A DNA stretch of 64,000 bases from Asparagopsis taxiformis. Its lineage: Eukaryota; Rhodophyta; Florideophyceae; Bonnemaisoniales; Bonnemaisoniaceae. Numbering within the stretch: the stretch's first letter is position 1; each line of letters opens with the position of its first letter. The translations under genes were made by a program, and so were the position numbers. Under the pieces are notes generated by a model. It was not told the origin of the DNA, did not search any database, and worked only from the letters and a program-made list of their open reading frames with translations. Shown one piece after another: positions 1 through 11,700 of the stretch. The DNA lies in the NCBI GenBank assembly GCA_030407315.1, contig JALQPE010000193.1, forward strand, positions 62,001 to 126,000, written 5' to 3'.

Positions 1-2
1 CT

Positions 3-1484
3 ACCTTTGCTGACCTCCCAAATCCGCCTCCTAAGCGTGTTCTCTTCGATACTGAAGAGCAGCAGATTGCGCATTTGAAGCAAGCTGCTGATGACATGCA
101 GGCTCAAATTTTAGACCAACCGCTGCCACGCACCGCTTTCGCTCATAACGTTCCCGTACCGTCTGATGAAGACTTCAACAAATGGCAGCGTGCCGCCCAG
201 AAACGTGGTGGTAATGCTACACAAAATGAGTCCAACTTCTTATCACCTGTTTGTCATCCAAAAGATGTTCAAAATCCATATTCCACGCACTCCGCTCCAG
301 AGCCTTGCGATATACCGCACCAACACGACACTCTTGTCGATACACATACTGGTGTGTGGAGCGGTCTATTATATGTGTATGCGATTTCGCCAGACGACCA
401 ATTTGACGTAAACTCACCCGCCATTTCACCAATTCAAAGCGAGGTAGAACAAAATGGAAGTTGCCTTCATTGGACGACCACAGTTTCCAACGACTCGGGT
501 GACTTTGTTTCCTCCGTTCCGTTTTCCAATGGCACCTTCAAAAATGCGCTTGTTCCTGGACGCACTGTGTCTGAAAACGGCCATTATGTTACAACAAGTC
601 TCAAAAGTGCGATCGACGGTACTGGCATGTCCCTTAGCGACAAATTTTTAAAGAGTTTATCCGCTGATCGCCACTGTGAAGGCGTTCTCGAGGTGAGCAT
701 TTTTTTAAGAGGTCGTGAAGATTCTACACGCGCTCGCGTTGTTCTCTGCAAGTCTGTTTATGACGCAAACAATGCTAAAGCTGCTATATTTTCGCACGTG
801 CTTTTGATTGTTGAACAGCGACAGTCCAGCTATGATACAGAGTACTTGTCAGTGCTATTGAATAAGGGATTGGCTACTACTGAGTGGAAAGATTTACAAG
901 GTTGTTGGAAGGGCAAAGGAATATCGTTTCATCCTCAATACCCTCCTCTGCCGTATCAGGAAATTTCTACATCCTGGTCATTACAGAAGGCAGAACAGGT
1001 GATCACAACATCCGATGTTAGTTGGGTGGAAGATGATAATGAACAAGGTCTGTTACGTCCATCAAAGCGAAGGCAGAAGACAGTTGCCAAGAAGAAGCTT
1101 TCCAAGCGTGTACGGGCTGCCATTGCCCATGATAATAGGCGGCTGTCAGAATGCACGATGTTACTACACGAGCAGTATGGCGAGCAATTGGAACGGGTTG
1201 TCGCGTGGAAGAGTATGCCGAATGCTGAGGTGTTTAACAGATTGTTCTCCCCGCGAATTGGCCGTTTTGTACACGACTACTGTGGTCTTGTATTGCCAAA
1301 TTCACTTATTGTCACGTTTCCATTTGGGACAGCGATGCCTACAACAGGGAGCTCTGTAAACTTGATAGAATTGGGTGGACGCGAGCGGTATAGAATATGT
1401 GTCGGCAGAAATGGAAGCGGCGAATTGGTTGGCGTGCTCTTCATAAACGAAGACGTCTATGATGATTCCGTGGAAGTTGAATAG
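3..1484 (+). CDS. DUF3598-like (lipocalin-fold) protein, 5'-truncated by the window edge
   Basis: The reading frame is open from the first bases of the window to the TAG at 1482-1484, so the true start lies upstream and at least 490 residues are visible. I see no in-frame ATG that must be the start. The C-terminal half has a pattern resembling the plant/cyanobacterial DUF3598 lipocalin-like fold: an LQGCWKGKG strand-turn motif near 900-930, a Lys/Arg-rich insertion near 1060-1110 (KRRQKTVAKKKLSKR), and a late LPNSLIVTFPFG segment followed by beta-rich sequence ending in a GVLFINEDV strand. The first 150 residues are low in structure. The family link is by eye and tentative. If right, a soluble, possibly plastid protein is expected. 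The downstream neighbour gatA converges on it, with 130 bp between stop codons. Confidence 0.5.
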   Translation, partial: TFADLPNPPPKRVLFDTEEQQIAHLKQAADDMQAQILDQPLPRTAFAHNVPVPSDEDFNKWQRAAQKRGGNATQNESNFLSPVCHPKDVQNPYSTHSAPEPCDIPHQHDTLVDTHTGVWSGLLYVYAISPDDQFDVNSPAISPIQSEVEQNGSCLHWTTTVSNDSGDFVSSVPFSNGTFKNALVPGRTVSENGHYVTTSLKSAIDGTGMSLSDKFLKSLSADRHCEGVLEVSIFLRGREDSTRARVVLCKSVYDANNAKAAIFSHVLLIVEQRQSSYDTEYLSVLLNKGLATTEWKDLQGCWKGKGISFHPQYPPLPYQEISTSWSLQKAEQVITTSDVSWVEDDNEQGLLRPSKRRQKTVAKKKLSKRVRAAIAHDNRRLSECTMLLHEQYGEQLERVVAWKSMPNAEVFNRLFSPRIGRFVHDYCGLVLPNSLIVTFPFGTAMPTTGSSVNLIELGGRERYRICVGRNGSGELVGVLFINEDVYDDSVEVE

Positions 1485-1614
1485 ACGCCAATTATTTATT
1501 GCTGCGTTGAATAATACTTTTACAAATGTCGAGTTCACAATAGCGCATTGTTGACATGCGCTCCTGTCGTAACCATAGAAAACCAGAGTTATCTACAGTC
1601 ATATTTGGATATGA

Positions 1615-3210
1615 TCAAGTTGCAGCGCTAGTAAGACGCTCTAGAACATCAGCCGTCTGTAAATGATGATCAGTAGCCATCTGGAACGCATGTCCAACTT
1701 GGAAAACTCGTGATTCTTCAAGAAATGGACCAATGATTTGCATGCCGATCGGCAATCCAGTCTCGCTGAACCCGCAAGGTACAGACAGAGCTGGTAGTCC
1801 CGCTTGCGATGCTGGAATAGTCATGATGTCATCCAAAAACATTGACACAGGGTCCTCAATTTTCTCGTCAATCTTAAACGCGGGCGTGGGAGCAACCGGA
1901 GAAACCAAAACGTCCACATCATTTGCAAAGGCGTTTTTAAAGTCACGCGCCATCAAAGCACGCACCCGCTGTGCACGCAGATAATACGCATCATAGTACC
2001 CGCTAGACAATGCAAAAGTGCCCACCATAATTCTACGCTTCACCTCTTCTCCAAAGCCCTTTGCGCGTGATCGCGCATACATGTCACTTGAGTTACAAGC
2101 CGCGGTATCGCGCACGCCATAGCGCACGCCGTCATATCGGGCAAGATTTGCAGAGGCCTCAGATGGCGCCAGTACATAATACGCAGCTGTGGATACGGCA
2201 AGACGAGGAAGTGATACTGATTTCACCTTGGCGCCCAAACGACGCAGAACCTGAATAGCTTCTTTGACACGCGCCGATACATCTGCATGCACACCATCGT
2301 CCATTGCTTCTTCAATTACGCCCACGGTAACGCCCGTTAAATCGGCGCCGTCGTGCAGTTGGGCGCTGTATTCCGGCACGGGTGCTCGAACAGTGGTAGA
2401 ATCCATCGCATCTTCTCCTGCAATAATTTGTAGCAACAATGCGGCATCCCGAACCGAGGTACAAATAGGCCCTATAGTGTCCAGTGACGAAGCATATGCG
2501 AGTAGCCCGTGTCGAGATACGCGGCCATACGAAGGTTTCATTCCAGTGACGCCGCAGAAACTTGCCGGTTGACGAACAGAACCACCTGTGTCCGAGCCAA
2601 GAGCTGCAATACATGTACGTGCTGCCACAGCAGCGGCGCTTCCACCGGACGAGCCTCCCGGAACGCGGTCTAGATCCCATGGGTTTTTCGTCGCGCCGTA
2701 TGCGGAAGTTTCGGTTGATGAGCCCATGCCAAACTCGTCAAGGTTTGTTTTGCCGAGTAGAACGGCGCCAGCAGCTTGTAAGCGTTGAATTACGGTTGCG
2801 TCGTAGGAGGGAACGAAGCCGTCTAATATTCTGGAAGCGGCTGTGGTGACCAGATGCTTTGTGCAAATATTGTCTTTGATGGCGATGGGAACTCCAGCCA
2901 ACGGGCCGAGGGCGGCGCCGGATGCGTGCAATTTGTCGATCTGTGCAGCGCGATTGGATGCATGGGATACATCTACAGTTAGATATGCGTTTACAGATGG
3001 ATCCGTGGCTTCAATTCGGGTGAGTGCTGCTTCTAAAAGCGCGGTGGCAGTTGTTGCACCGGTTCGAACAGCATCAGCGGCTGCGGTTAGAGAAGCCGCT
3101 TCTGACGGTAGGCTCGCTGAGCATAAGGGAGGGGACGACAGGGAGCGGCGTGCGTGGAAGAAGCGAGGAAGTGGTTGGGCGGAAAGGAATGTTAGGGGCT
3201 TTGGCAACAT
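1615..3210 (-). CDS. gatA: Glutamyl-tRNA(Gln) amidotransferase subunit A, organellar
   Basis: Amidase-signature enzyme of the GatCAB complex, which converts Glu-tRNA(Gln) to Gln-tRNA(Gln) in plastids and mitochondria. The first ATG in the frame is at 3210, giving 531 residues; the frame extends further upstream only through a TTG. The first 30 or so residues (MLPKPLTFLSAQPLPRFF, then RR and Ser/Pro) look like an organelle transit peptide. The catalytic Ser-cisSer-Lys features are present: the lysine in AIKDN, the Gly/Ser-rich PGGSSGGSAAAVAA loop, and the GSDTGGSVRQPA motif carrying the nucleophile. KTNLDEFGMGSSTE is also typical of GatA. Length matches the family plus a leader. I see no other Gat subunit in the window. 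Function is confident; whether it serves plastid, mitochondrion or both is inferred. Confidence 0.93.
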   Translation of the reverse strand: MLPKPLTFLSAQPLPRFFHARRSLSSPPLCSASLPSEAASLTAAADAVRTGATTATALLEAALTRIEATDPSVNAYLTVDVSHASNRAAQIDKLHASGAALGPLAGVPIAIKDNICTKHLVTTAASRILDGFVPSYDATVIQRLQAAGAVLLGKTNLDEFGMGSSTETSAYGATKNPWDLDRVPGGSSGGSAAAVAARTCIAALGSDTGGSVRQPASFCGVTGMKPSYGRVSRHGLLAYASSLDTIGPICTSVRDAALLLQIIAGEDAMDSTTVRAPVPEYSAQLHDGADLTGVTVGVIEEAMDDGVHADVSARVKEAIQVLRRLGAKVKSVSLPRLAVSTAAYYVLAPSEASANLARYDGVRYGVRDTAACNSSDMYARSRAKGFGEEVKRRIMVGTFALSSGYYDAYYLRAQRVRALMARDFKNAFANDVDVLVSPVAPTPAFKIDEKIEDPVSMFLDDIMTIPASQAGLPALSVPCGFSETGLPIGMQIIGPFLEESRVFQVGHAFQMATDHHLQTADVLERLTSAAT

Positions 3211-5490
3211 CCTGAGATTATTAGCAATTGGAAAGCGGACGCGAATGTGAGAGATCGACGTGATCTGCAGTGCTATGGTGCATCCATATGATCCCAATGC
3301 AAGGGACAAACCTCCTCAGCAAAGGAACTCAATCTCCGCTTTCCCTAAGCTTTTGGAGATTGTTTCGCACCTTTGCCTTGAATTTTGAAAAATAAATTAG
3401 ACCCCATTGTACGCGTGTGCGTGGGGATGGCCCTTTCGGACCAGGGGCATAATGAAGGATGGAAACACCCAATTTTCAGAGCGTCTTCTTCGCTCTTGTC
3501 CTGGGGGAACTAAATCTACTGAAATAGGCAAGTCGATTATGGACTAGGACGCATCAGACACTTTTCCTAGATAACAGAGGTTCTTCACAAGCGTTGATTA
3601 TGCTCATACGCAGACCACAAGTATTTTATCTACTTACTATTGACATTGCTCTCGCTTCCGTCGTCGAGATTGTCGCATCATTCTCAGGGCTGCATAGTTA
3701 GGAACTCGGTAATTTTTGCAACTGGTTCTCATTGAGTAACTCAGTTGTGACCCTCAACGAAATAGATAGCTGTGCGCCCTTTCCTGTCAAAAGCTTAACA
3801 GCAAATCCCAAATTGGATTTTGTCTTGATTCCGAGTTAATTCAATATGGTGAAATAATACGCTTCCTTCTCAGTATATTAAACTGTTGATTGCAACAGAT
3901 TTTGCAAAACTTCATAGTAAGATATCCTTTCAGGCGACCGTCGCTATGCAGACACGTTTTTTCGATATCTCAGCAGCTACTGGTACTATAGTCAGGACAA
4001 ACACATTCACGCATACTCTCCCTGGAGTAACGTTTTTCTGTTTCTCTTGCAATATATATACTTTAGATACTCATCTTCTGCGCATACCACGTTGTAAGAA
4101 GTTTTGCCTTCATTGAAGCCTACATTAGTTAAGTGAGAGCGAAAAGTACATGGGGAAGGTTTCGCTTACAGTGTACGAAAAATATAATTTCTATTCCAAG
4201 AGAGTAATCTTTCTCTTTGCTACCATGCTAGAGAGTTTAGGTTTTTCGGCTGATCCTTGATTCCTTCGTCCGTGTTACGCGCTAAGAGAGCGGGCAGCTG
4301 GGACCAATCGCAAGAAAGTCCATCACCAGAGGACGACAACTCTCTCCCGAGCATAAATCTCGTATTCTGGCACTAGTGGGTCTATTCTTTTCCACTGTAC
4401 AGTGTCACTTCAAAAACATGTGCTTGGGAGACTTCCAAAAATTGAAGCTCAGTATCTGGGGCACCGTCGAAAGTCGAAGCAAGGAGAATTTACCCAGGTT
4501 ATGATATCACTGCCGATAAGTTTGGTCATTAAAACACCCTTTCCACCGTCTCCATCTCGTCATTACTTGAACTGCTAAAATACGGGCATGGCCGTTACGG
4601 TACACAAAGCTGTATTGCTCACCAGTCCCAACATCCCCCAATAGGATCGTTTCAAATGGAACTGATGTTAACTTATGGGAAGGGGGAGCTTAAACATGTG
4701 AACCCGTATGAATATATCGGGACGGGGTGAAAGTAACGGAAGTTCGGTTACGGAAGCATCACAGACAACGGAGAAATGAAATAACGTGGAATAATGCAAG
4801 GTACAGCACGGTGGAACAACACTTGCTGATTGTGCAGTTCCACCTCTCAAACATTATTGCTGTATGTCTCGCACCATCTTTAATAATGGTTTTGAATAGG
4901 AATTTTACTATGTGATTGAAATCTTTCCCTTATCTGTCACGCCCGCCATCATTTCCCTGCCATCATATGCTATATATTTAAAGCAGAGTAATGAGGTAAT
5001 CTAGCAATGTATCGAATTTTGCGCGCACAATAGGGCCGGTATAGATAGGGACAAACATCCGTCCAACGGGGATATACGTAAGTTGATCATCATCCGTTTA
5101 TCTTTCATACATATGTTTTTTTGTCCAAATCTACCGATTCACTACTTATCGATAACGCGCTGAGGCTCTTTTTTATGATACGAAGGAAAATGGAATGGGC
5201 ACGCATGCAACGCAGATGTGAAAGGATTTAGGCGATGCAGTTATACAATCAGGGCATAGTTAGTACAAATGCAAATCGTGACACTAGTTCATTACACTAA
5301 TTTTTCCCCCCTTTTCATCAGCGATCCAACCTTTCGACAAGCACGGAACTTGAAGAATATAGGTGGATATATATATCATCATATATATTTATCATTCGAC
5401 AAACTGTCAGAAAAGCTATACCCAATGGCATTGGGCAAATGTACGTTGTAGCAAACAGAATTTAATTACTTGATCATTTTCCAAATTGCA
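3211..5490. other. Intergenic region without a recognisable gene
   Basis: About 2.3 kb of relatively AT-rich DNA. Open frames here are all short (at most about 75 codons) with no family resemblance, signal peptide or splice-linked continuation that I can find. The stretch near 5360-5400 holds runs of TA/AT dinucleotides (tatatatatcatcatatatattta). It presumably contains the promoter of gatA at its left end and the 3' region of the Cys-rich gene at its right end. Confidence 0.6.
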
Positions 5491-6717
5491 TTACACTTGC
5501 ACACACTCAGTCCTGCGCGCATTCGGTCTCATCCCATTCGCGCAAAGCACACAAAACTCAGCATCCCCAACTGCATTCACACTGTTTCCAACGCAACGTG
5601 GACATCTACCCGTCAGCAGATCGTACCTTCTCCCCGGAGGACAAGTGCCGCACGCATTCGTGCTACGTAAGAACACCGTTCCACTGGCACATTCCTCGCA
5701 TCCCGTCAAATCAGCGCGAACAAACGCCCCAGTCGGACAAATACTACAAGAAGCCGAACCACCGGTACTAAACTGGTTGAACCCACACCGCACACATCGT
5801 CCGTCATTCATGGAAAATCCAGCCTCGCATCGGAACGAGCATGGTCCATTTCTAAAGTCTTCACGCGTGCAACGCGTGCATTCAGCGGCACCACGCCCGG
5901 AAAATGTATCGCTCCCGCACACAAAGCACGTTGTACGTGCGCTAGCCATCGGTTGAAATCTCCCCTCTTGGCATCTCATGCACCGGAATGTCTCCTCGGA
6001 GTAAAACCGTCCTGCAGGGCACAGCCCGCATCTAAGCCCGTTGCGTCGAATAATCGCCACCCGTCCGGTGGAACACTGCGTGCAAGACTGCGCGCCCCTC
6101 ATAGAAAACGACCCACGAGGACATGGAATGCAACCTTTAATTCCTCGTCTCGCGCTGAACATCCCCACCCTGCAAGTTTCACATTCCTGTCTATCAGTAT
6201 TGTATCCCTCACCGGCGGGACACGTCCCGCATTCTCCATTGATAAGCGCCTCGCCATCTGGACAACGGATGCATTCTGTAGCTCGCAATTCGGAGAATGT
6301 GTTTGGGGGACACGGTCGGCATGTTTGTTGACCTGCCAGTGGTTGAAAACTGTTACGTCCGCAGATGGAACATAAGCTGAATCCTTCATCAATAGTCCCT
6401 GGTTCACACGCGCGACATGACCCTTCAGATGGGTCTACCACCGCACCCGTCATGCATGTGCATGCCGTTTTTTCCCTGTTCGATTGCCCGAGCGCCCCGC
6501 ACGAGGTGCAGGTCGCAGTGCCAGCCGCGGAGGCGATCTCGTTATCGTGGCACGGAATGCAGAAGTTCTGGTTGGATGCCGGTTGTGAAGAACCGGGTGG
6601 ACATGCTGTGCAGTTGCCGTTGTTTGTGATAAAATTGCCCGGCGCACAGTTTGCATCAGACACTGTGATGAACAAAGCAGTGCATAGGACTGCTGTGAAG
6701 ATCGGTAGTGTGTACAT
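5491..6717 (-). CDS. Secreted cysteine-module protein (GCC2/GCC3, ephrin-receptor-like repeats), paralogue A
   Basis: The 408-residue protein starts at the ATG at 6717, chosen because a clean signal peptide follows at once (MYTLPIFTAVLCTALFITVSDA, then NCAPG). The frame continues 56 codons upstream but those are not signal-like. The mature protein is built entirely of repeated CPxG...CxxC modules of about 45-50 residues with Gly/Phe/Ser patterns (for example CPRGSFSMRGAQSCTQC). This is the layout of GCC2/GCC3 or ephrin-receptor-like cysteine repeats. No transmembrane segment, GPI signal or kinase domain is seen, so it is probably an extracellular or wall protein. It lies head to head with a close paralogue starting at 7463. 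Its molecular role is unknown. Such Cys-module proteins are, to my knowledge, common in red algae. Confidence 0.85.
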   Translation of the reverse strand: MYTLPIFTAVLCTALFITVSDANCAPGNFITNNGNCTACPPGSSQPASNQNFCIPCHDNEIASAAGTATCTSCGALGQSNREKTACTCMTGAVVDPSEGSCRACEPGTIDEGFSLCSICGRNSFQPLAGQQTCRPCPPNTFSELRATECIRCPDGEALINGECGTCPAGEGYNTDRQECETCRVGMFSARRGIKGCIPCPRGSFSMRGAQSCTQCSTGRVAIIRRNGLRCGLCPAGRFYSEETFRCMRCQEGRFQPMASARTTCFVCGSDTFSGRGAAECTRCTREDFRNGPCSFRCEAGFSMNDGRCVRCGFNQFSTGGSASCSICPTGAFVRADLTGCEECASGTVFLRSTNACGTCPPGRRYDLLTGRCPRCVGNSVNAVGDAEFCVLCANGMRPNARRTECVQV

Positions 6718-7462
6718 GGTGGATTCAGTGGATGTGGCTGGTGAAGTGAGCAGAACGCGCTGATGAGTTGTTATGTACGCGCTGTTGAGACTGAGATAGA
6801 GGGGCAGATCAGATCGCGCTTTGCTGTTGAATGCTGCGACCAAATGTGAGGAGGATCTTGTTGAACAAAAAGGTTTTTCTTGCATACGTTGTTTGCTGGT
6901 CGGACATTGAGATGATTATATGAATTTTCGCAACAAGGAAGGTGGCGAGTGGAATATTCTGAGAAAAGGTTGCAGATGGTTGCACAGGACGCTGCATCAT
7001 CCTGTGATGACTTCAGGGGGAACAGCGATGAAGTGCTGTATGTGTATGGGACGAGAAGCTGATATATGTTGCGCACCGCTTGTACGTGGATAAGGAAGCG
7101 TCGGTATGGGGATGTCAATGCAGCAATATATTGAATCGTAGTGATAACTTGGCGATGCACGAAAGCACTCGTAGCTCCAACAAGGTATTCTACAGCGACA
7201 TTGTCAAGCTGTACGTTCTGCGCGCGTACTTGCCGGGTCGTATCACGAGTGAAATAGAATTACCGCATATCTACTTGCGTATCTTCATTGATATATGCAT
7301 GCCCGAAAGTTTGGTCGCGTGCATGATCACTTATGCATCGCATCATGTTACACCTGAGTCCACACACCAAGTCTCTTCGCTTACAAGCTTTCATGCTATA
7401 AATGGCCATGACATTTAGTCATTTCAAACCTTGTTCTCGAACATACCACCATACATTGCATC
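6718..7462. promoter_or_regulatory. Shared divergent promoter region of the Cys-module gene pair
   Basis: 745 bp separate the start codons of two divergently oriented paralogues. No gene is seen here. Only the rightward gene has an obvious TATA box (see separate entry); I found no clear TATA at a similar distance on the leftward side. The head-to-head layout suggests co-regulation, which is inference. Confidence 0.5.
7397..7402 (+). promoter_or_regulatory. TATA box of Cys-module paralogue B
   Basis: TATAAA, 66 bp upstream of the ATG at 7463, a spacing that would leave a 5' UTR of roughly 35-40 nt. A TATAAAA at nearly the same distance precedes the secreted protein gene at 58653. Seen in sequence; promoter function is inferred. 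Confidence 0.5.
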
Positions 7463-8698
7463 ATGACCAGACTGAATCTGAAAGTGGCATTCCTTTTTGC
7501 CGCTCTAACTCTAGTCGTTGCCCAAGAGCTGTGCCCACCTGGATCGTTCACCACCAGAACCGGTAACTGCAAACAATGTCCAGTCGGAACCTACCAACCA
7601 CAGTCCGGACAGAACGGCTGCAAACCATGCCAAGGTGCAGACATTGCCGCCATGGAGGGCAGTGCATCCTGCACGCCGTGCGGAACGAATGAGCAACCAA
7701 ACTCCCGTCGAACCGCCTGCACATGTGTTAGGGGCGCATCAAGAGCTGAGGAAAACGGTGCATGCGAGATCTGTCCGCCAGGAACCTTATCAGGGCTGGG
7801 TAGCGATCCGTGCATCCCATGCCGCAGAAACACCTTCCAACCTCTCCCCGGACAGACGCGTTGTGTGCCGTGTCCGAATGGTAGTTTCGCCACTGGTGGC
7901 GCTCGCGAGTGCACATCTTGTCCCCAGGGTGAGGTTCTCATCGGACTAACGTGCGGTAGATGCCCTGCCGGACAGTTATACTCTCGATTTGATCTGACAT
8001 GTGAACCGTGTAACCCAGGTACATTCAAATCCATGCAAGGACAGGGGCCCTGTGTGCGATGTCGTGATGGGACCTTTTCTGACTCTGGTGCCACACAGTG
8101 TTTCGAATGTCCTGATGGTCAAGCTGCAATTCGAAGGGGGAATACCTCGCGATGTGGAACATGTCCACCAGGACATTACCTTGGTTCAAGATGTTTTAGA
8201 TGTGAGCGAAATTCTTTCCAGCCGAATGAAACTATTAGCAATGGTTGCTTCTCATGTCCTTCGAATAGTTTCGCGATGAGAGGAGCCACTGAGTGCACTA
8301 CATGTGGTCCGGGAGAGGGTCTGATGATAGATGGCAGTTGCAGCAAATGTCCACCCGGCTTTGAATACTTCCCCTTTTCATTTCGATGTTCACGATGTAG
8401 GTTCAATTCAATCAGTTCTGGACGCGTGGACGAAGGCTGTGAAAATTGTCCGCTGGGTACATCAGCATCAAGTGATTTGGGCGAATGTAGGCCATGTCCG
8501 CCGGGAGAACTGCATCTTAGATCGACTGGCGAATGCGGAACGTGTGCAGCTGGAAGGTTTTATGAGCGTTTTACTGGCAGGTGCCGCCGTTGTCCGGCGC
8601 TGGAATTCTCAGCTTCGCGGGGTGTCGCCTTTTCCTGCGAGAGGTGTCCCAATGGATTGGTGGCAAATGATCGTAGAACGAGATGTGTTGCAGTGTAG
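7463..8698 (+). CDS. Secreted cysteine-module protein (GCC2/GCC3, ephrin-receptor-like repeats), paralogue B
   Basis: 411 residues beginning with a classical signal peptide (MTRLNLKVAFLFAALTLVVAQ), then Cys-rich modules to the C-terminus. Module order, spacing and even the flanking words match the divergent neighbour at 5491-6717: a GNCxxCPxG opening, a TACTC turn near residue 85, an FQPLxGQ segment, and a final CxxCPNG... close to the stop. The two are plainly the product of a local inverted duplication. No membrane anchor is visible. Likely an extracellular, disulfide-rich structural or adhesive protein; substrate or partner unknown. A TATA box sits at 7397. The next gene, POLD1, converges on it with about 90 bp between the stop codons. 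Confidence 0.85.
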   Translation: MTRLNLKVAFLFAALTLVVAQELCPPGSFTTRTGNCKQCPVGTYQPQSGQNGCKPCQGADIAAMEGSASCTPCGTNEQPNSRRTACTCVRGASRAEENGACEICPPGTLSGLGSDPCIPCRRNTFQPLPGQTRCVPCPNGSFATGGARECTSCPQGEVLIGLTCGRCPAGQLYSRFDLTCEPCNPGTFKSMQGQGPCVRCRDGTFSDSGATQCFECPDGQAAIRRGNTSRCGTCPPGHYLGSRCFRCERNSFQPNETISNGCFSCPSNSFAMRGATECTTCGPGEGLMIDGSCSKCPPGFEYFPFSFRCSRCRFNSISSGRVDEGCENCPLGTSASSDLGECRPCPPGELHLRSTGECGTCAAGRFYERFTGRCRRCPALEFSASRGVAFSCERCPNGLVANDRRTRCVAV

Positions 8699-8790
8699 CG
8701 TTGTTGGATATACAACGTACAACATGGTGTAGTTCGTACAGGCTTCGTAGATTTACATATAATCGCAAGTTATGGACAAAGATTGATCTG

Positions 8791-11700
8791 CTACCAGTCA
8801 AGTTCAAAACGCTCCAGTTTGGTTGTAGCCGCATCCAGATCCTTTTGCGCCTTTCGTCTGCGATAGAAAATTGGACAGTCTCCATTGCTGCACAGTACAT
8901 CATGACAGATATCTCCCATGCAACGTTGACACTCCGTCCACAATGATGAATATTCCTTCTCCAGTTTGGTTACGATGTCCAAGTGTTTTGTATATATTGA
9001 CGCTTCCTTTGGCAAACAGTATTTACATACGGCGCCTTTCGTTACTGGACCCTTACACCCTAGACAGCTCAAACGAACTTTTGCAAACTTCATTATTCCC
9101 CCCTTCTTTGGTGTTACAACAGAAATTGTTCGCGTATGCTCGCCAGCAAACAATGAGTTCACAGAACCTGACATGACTGGTTCGAAAATTCGCTCCAATG
9201 GTTTTCTCAGCATGTTCTCAAGATAGTAATTGTTATCGATTGGAATATTATGATCCAGAACATACAACGGATCTTCAGCTCGAGAGTATGCTGGTTCATT
9301 CTTTGCACCTCTAGTAATCACGTACGGGACACGATCTCCCAGCGATGGTGCCGTACCAGCGTCTCTTTTTCGCAATTTTTCGGCAAGTACTACATGCGCT
9401 TGCTTATTCTCATAGTCCGTCTTTGTTAGTGCTTTGGAAACCACAAGAAGAGATACATCAATTTTGTTTTGCAGCAACTCCGAAATAACATTCTTCACCA
9501 ATGCTATGGCCTTCTTCAGATTCTTCTGCTTGAGCAATAGCTCTAGCACTGAAGATATCACGTTGGCGACAAGACGACAATTATCCCTTCGAACAGATTC
9601 AATGCCTTTGCAATCCATCTTGTCATAATTTTCCACATTAGTCCACAGTAAACCAGCATACCTCTTCTTGCTAACAAGCAGGTACGGATAGTAGCATTTC
9701 TCAAATTCCAGTTTGACAGGCTTGGGAAAGATTTTCGAAATGGCTTCCGCCGCTTCTTCGCCGAGTTGCATGCATTCCTTGAGAGACTTGCCGGCGCCAA
9801 ACTTGATCATTACAGAATCCGTATCACCGTAAATCACAGTTGCTGCTTTGTACCTTTTCTCGACTTCTTCCTTAGTCATCTCAATCATCTGACGTCCATA
9901 TGCAGTAGTTGAAGCCGAAATTGCCATACACGGTAGTTTTCCTACAGATGCGCCCGTAAACCCATACACTGCATTGGCAGAAATCTTCAGCGCAAGTTGT
10001 CTTCCATTCAGTACTGACTTCAGAAATGGATCCTCTGCTTCCTTCAAGTCCTTTTTCGCCTGCTTTCGAGCTGCCAGAAGCTCTTCGAGAATCTTGGTCA
10101 AAATTCCCTTCTTAACCGACTTGCGAACGAAGGATGCACCACTAGGGCTCTTTGCAACGTCCTCCGCCTTGATGTGCGACAAATGCTGAGGTAGGACTAG
10201 CGTGCTGTAGCATAAATTGTGTGCCATGATGATTGACGGATAAAGCGATGCAAAATCGAGAGTTGCAATCGGATCAGTGTAGTAGCCTTTTTCCGGTTCA
10301 ATAACTGTGGCACCCTCGAATTGCGGTCCACCATCTGCACCGCCAGCCGCTATACCCTTTCGACTGATGTCGGGAATGAGCAGATCAACAATGTGACTCT
10401 TCCTATGTAGCAAGCTGACGACCTTAATCATATGACCTCTTGAAACGAGCCAGCCCAACGGGATGCCGGTCACACGAGCCATTTCCATATAGTTCGTAAG
10501 TGACATTAGCTTGTCCATGAGACGGATCGGTAACAGCGCATCCTTCAAGCAATAAACCGCTAATCTTCGCCTAGTCTGTTCGTCTCCGTTTTGCAAGTCC
10601 GAAATAATGCTGTAGTGAACATCCTCTTTCTGCTGTCCGAGAAACTCTGCAGAAACCGAATTGAGCGAGTATGAACGCAATTTATATTCACGAGTAATAA
10701 GTTGAAGCATATCGAACACAACACGCCCATGCATGGAGAAGGCGCGTGATTCATGGGTACCAAATGCAGACGAGCTCATCCTTGTTTTCTTCATCCGTGT
10801 AGGTTGGTTGATCAGCCGGCCGAGAAGCGGAAAGTCGAGTACTTTCAAAACTTCTGCACGATCTAGAAGATACGGCAGGTCAAAATTCACGATATTGTAG
10901 CCTGTGAGCACATCGGGGTCTGATACACGAACAAAGCGTGCCCAGGCTGATAGGAGTTGCTCTTCTGTTTCAAACGACAGTACATCAGCGCCAACTATAG
11001 CCGCACAGCTCTTCAGCGTGAACACGACCTGTGAAACTGGTTTTGTGCTGCCGTGGTCCCAGACGTAATTTGCGATTTGGATGACGCTGTCGTGCTCCGG
11101 TTCTGGGAAGACGCCTTTTCTGCCTGCACATTCTATATCGAACGAGAGACGACGCAGGGGCGCTGTAGTCAACCACTGGCCCTCTGGTTTGTGCGCAATG
11201 ATATCGTTGGCGTCGACGTCCGCTTCGAGTTGCATGAGAGACTTTTTGCTCTTTTCTGATGAAAGTTTATATTTGCCGGGTGGGATTGTGAGCCACGAAC
11301 AGCCTACAAGGTCGACTTCAATCATGAAACGCAGAAGATAATCGAGCGTTGTCTCAAAGGTCTCCATTTCCGGTAGGACAATGTTGCTGTCTGCGCCGTC
11401 GAGATCAAGTCCACCTCTTTTGAGGATTCTGGCAGCGTCGTTAATGATTCGTGGGTTATTGATAGTTATCTTGAAAAAATCCACGGCTGGATCACCGGGG
11501 ATGTAGTACATGATGCTTCGTTTGGATACGATTTCAATGTTCATGATGAATTGATTTCCCGGCACAGCTCTCGACTCTTTCTGTAGCTGTCGCTCCAGGG
11601 CAGATTTGAGGGCGCGCGGTGTGACACCCGGTAACACTGGAAGATAAAAGTAGTGATAGAAATTATGAACACGCAACAAGACGCTGTTTCCACGTTCTGT

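Noticed and set aside
5953..6763. Several antisense frames over the Cys-module gene
   Set aside because: Cysteine codons read in reverse give long Ala/Pro/His frames. No signal peptide or family match.
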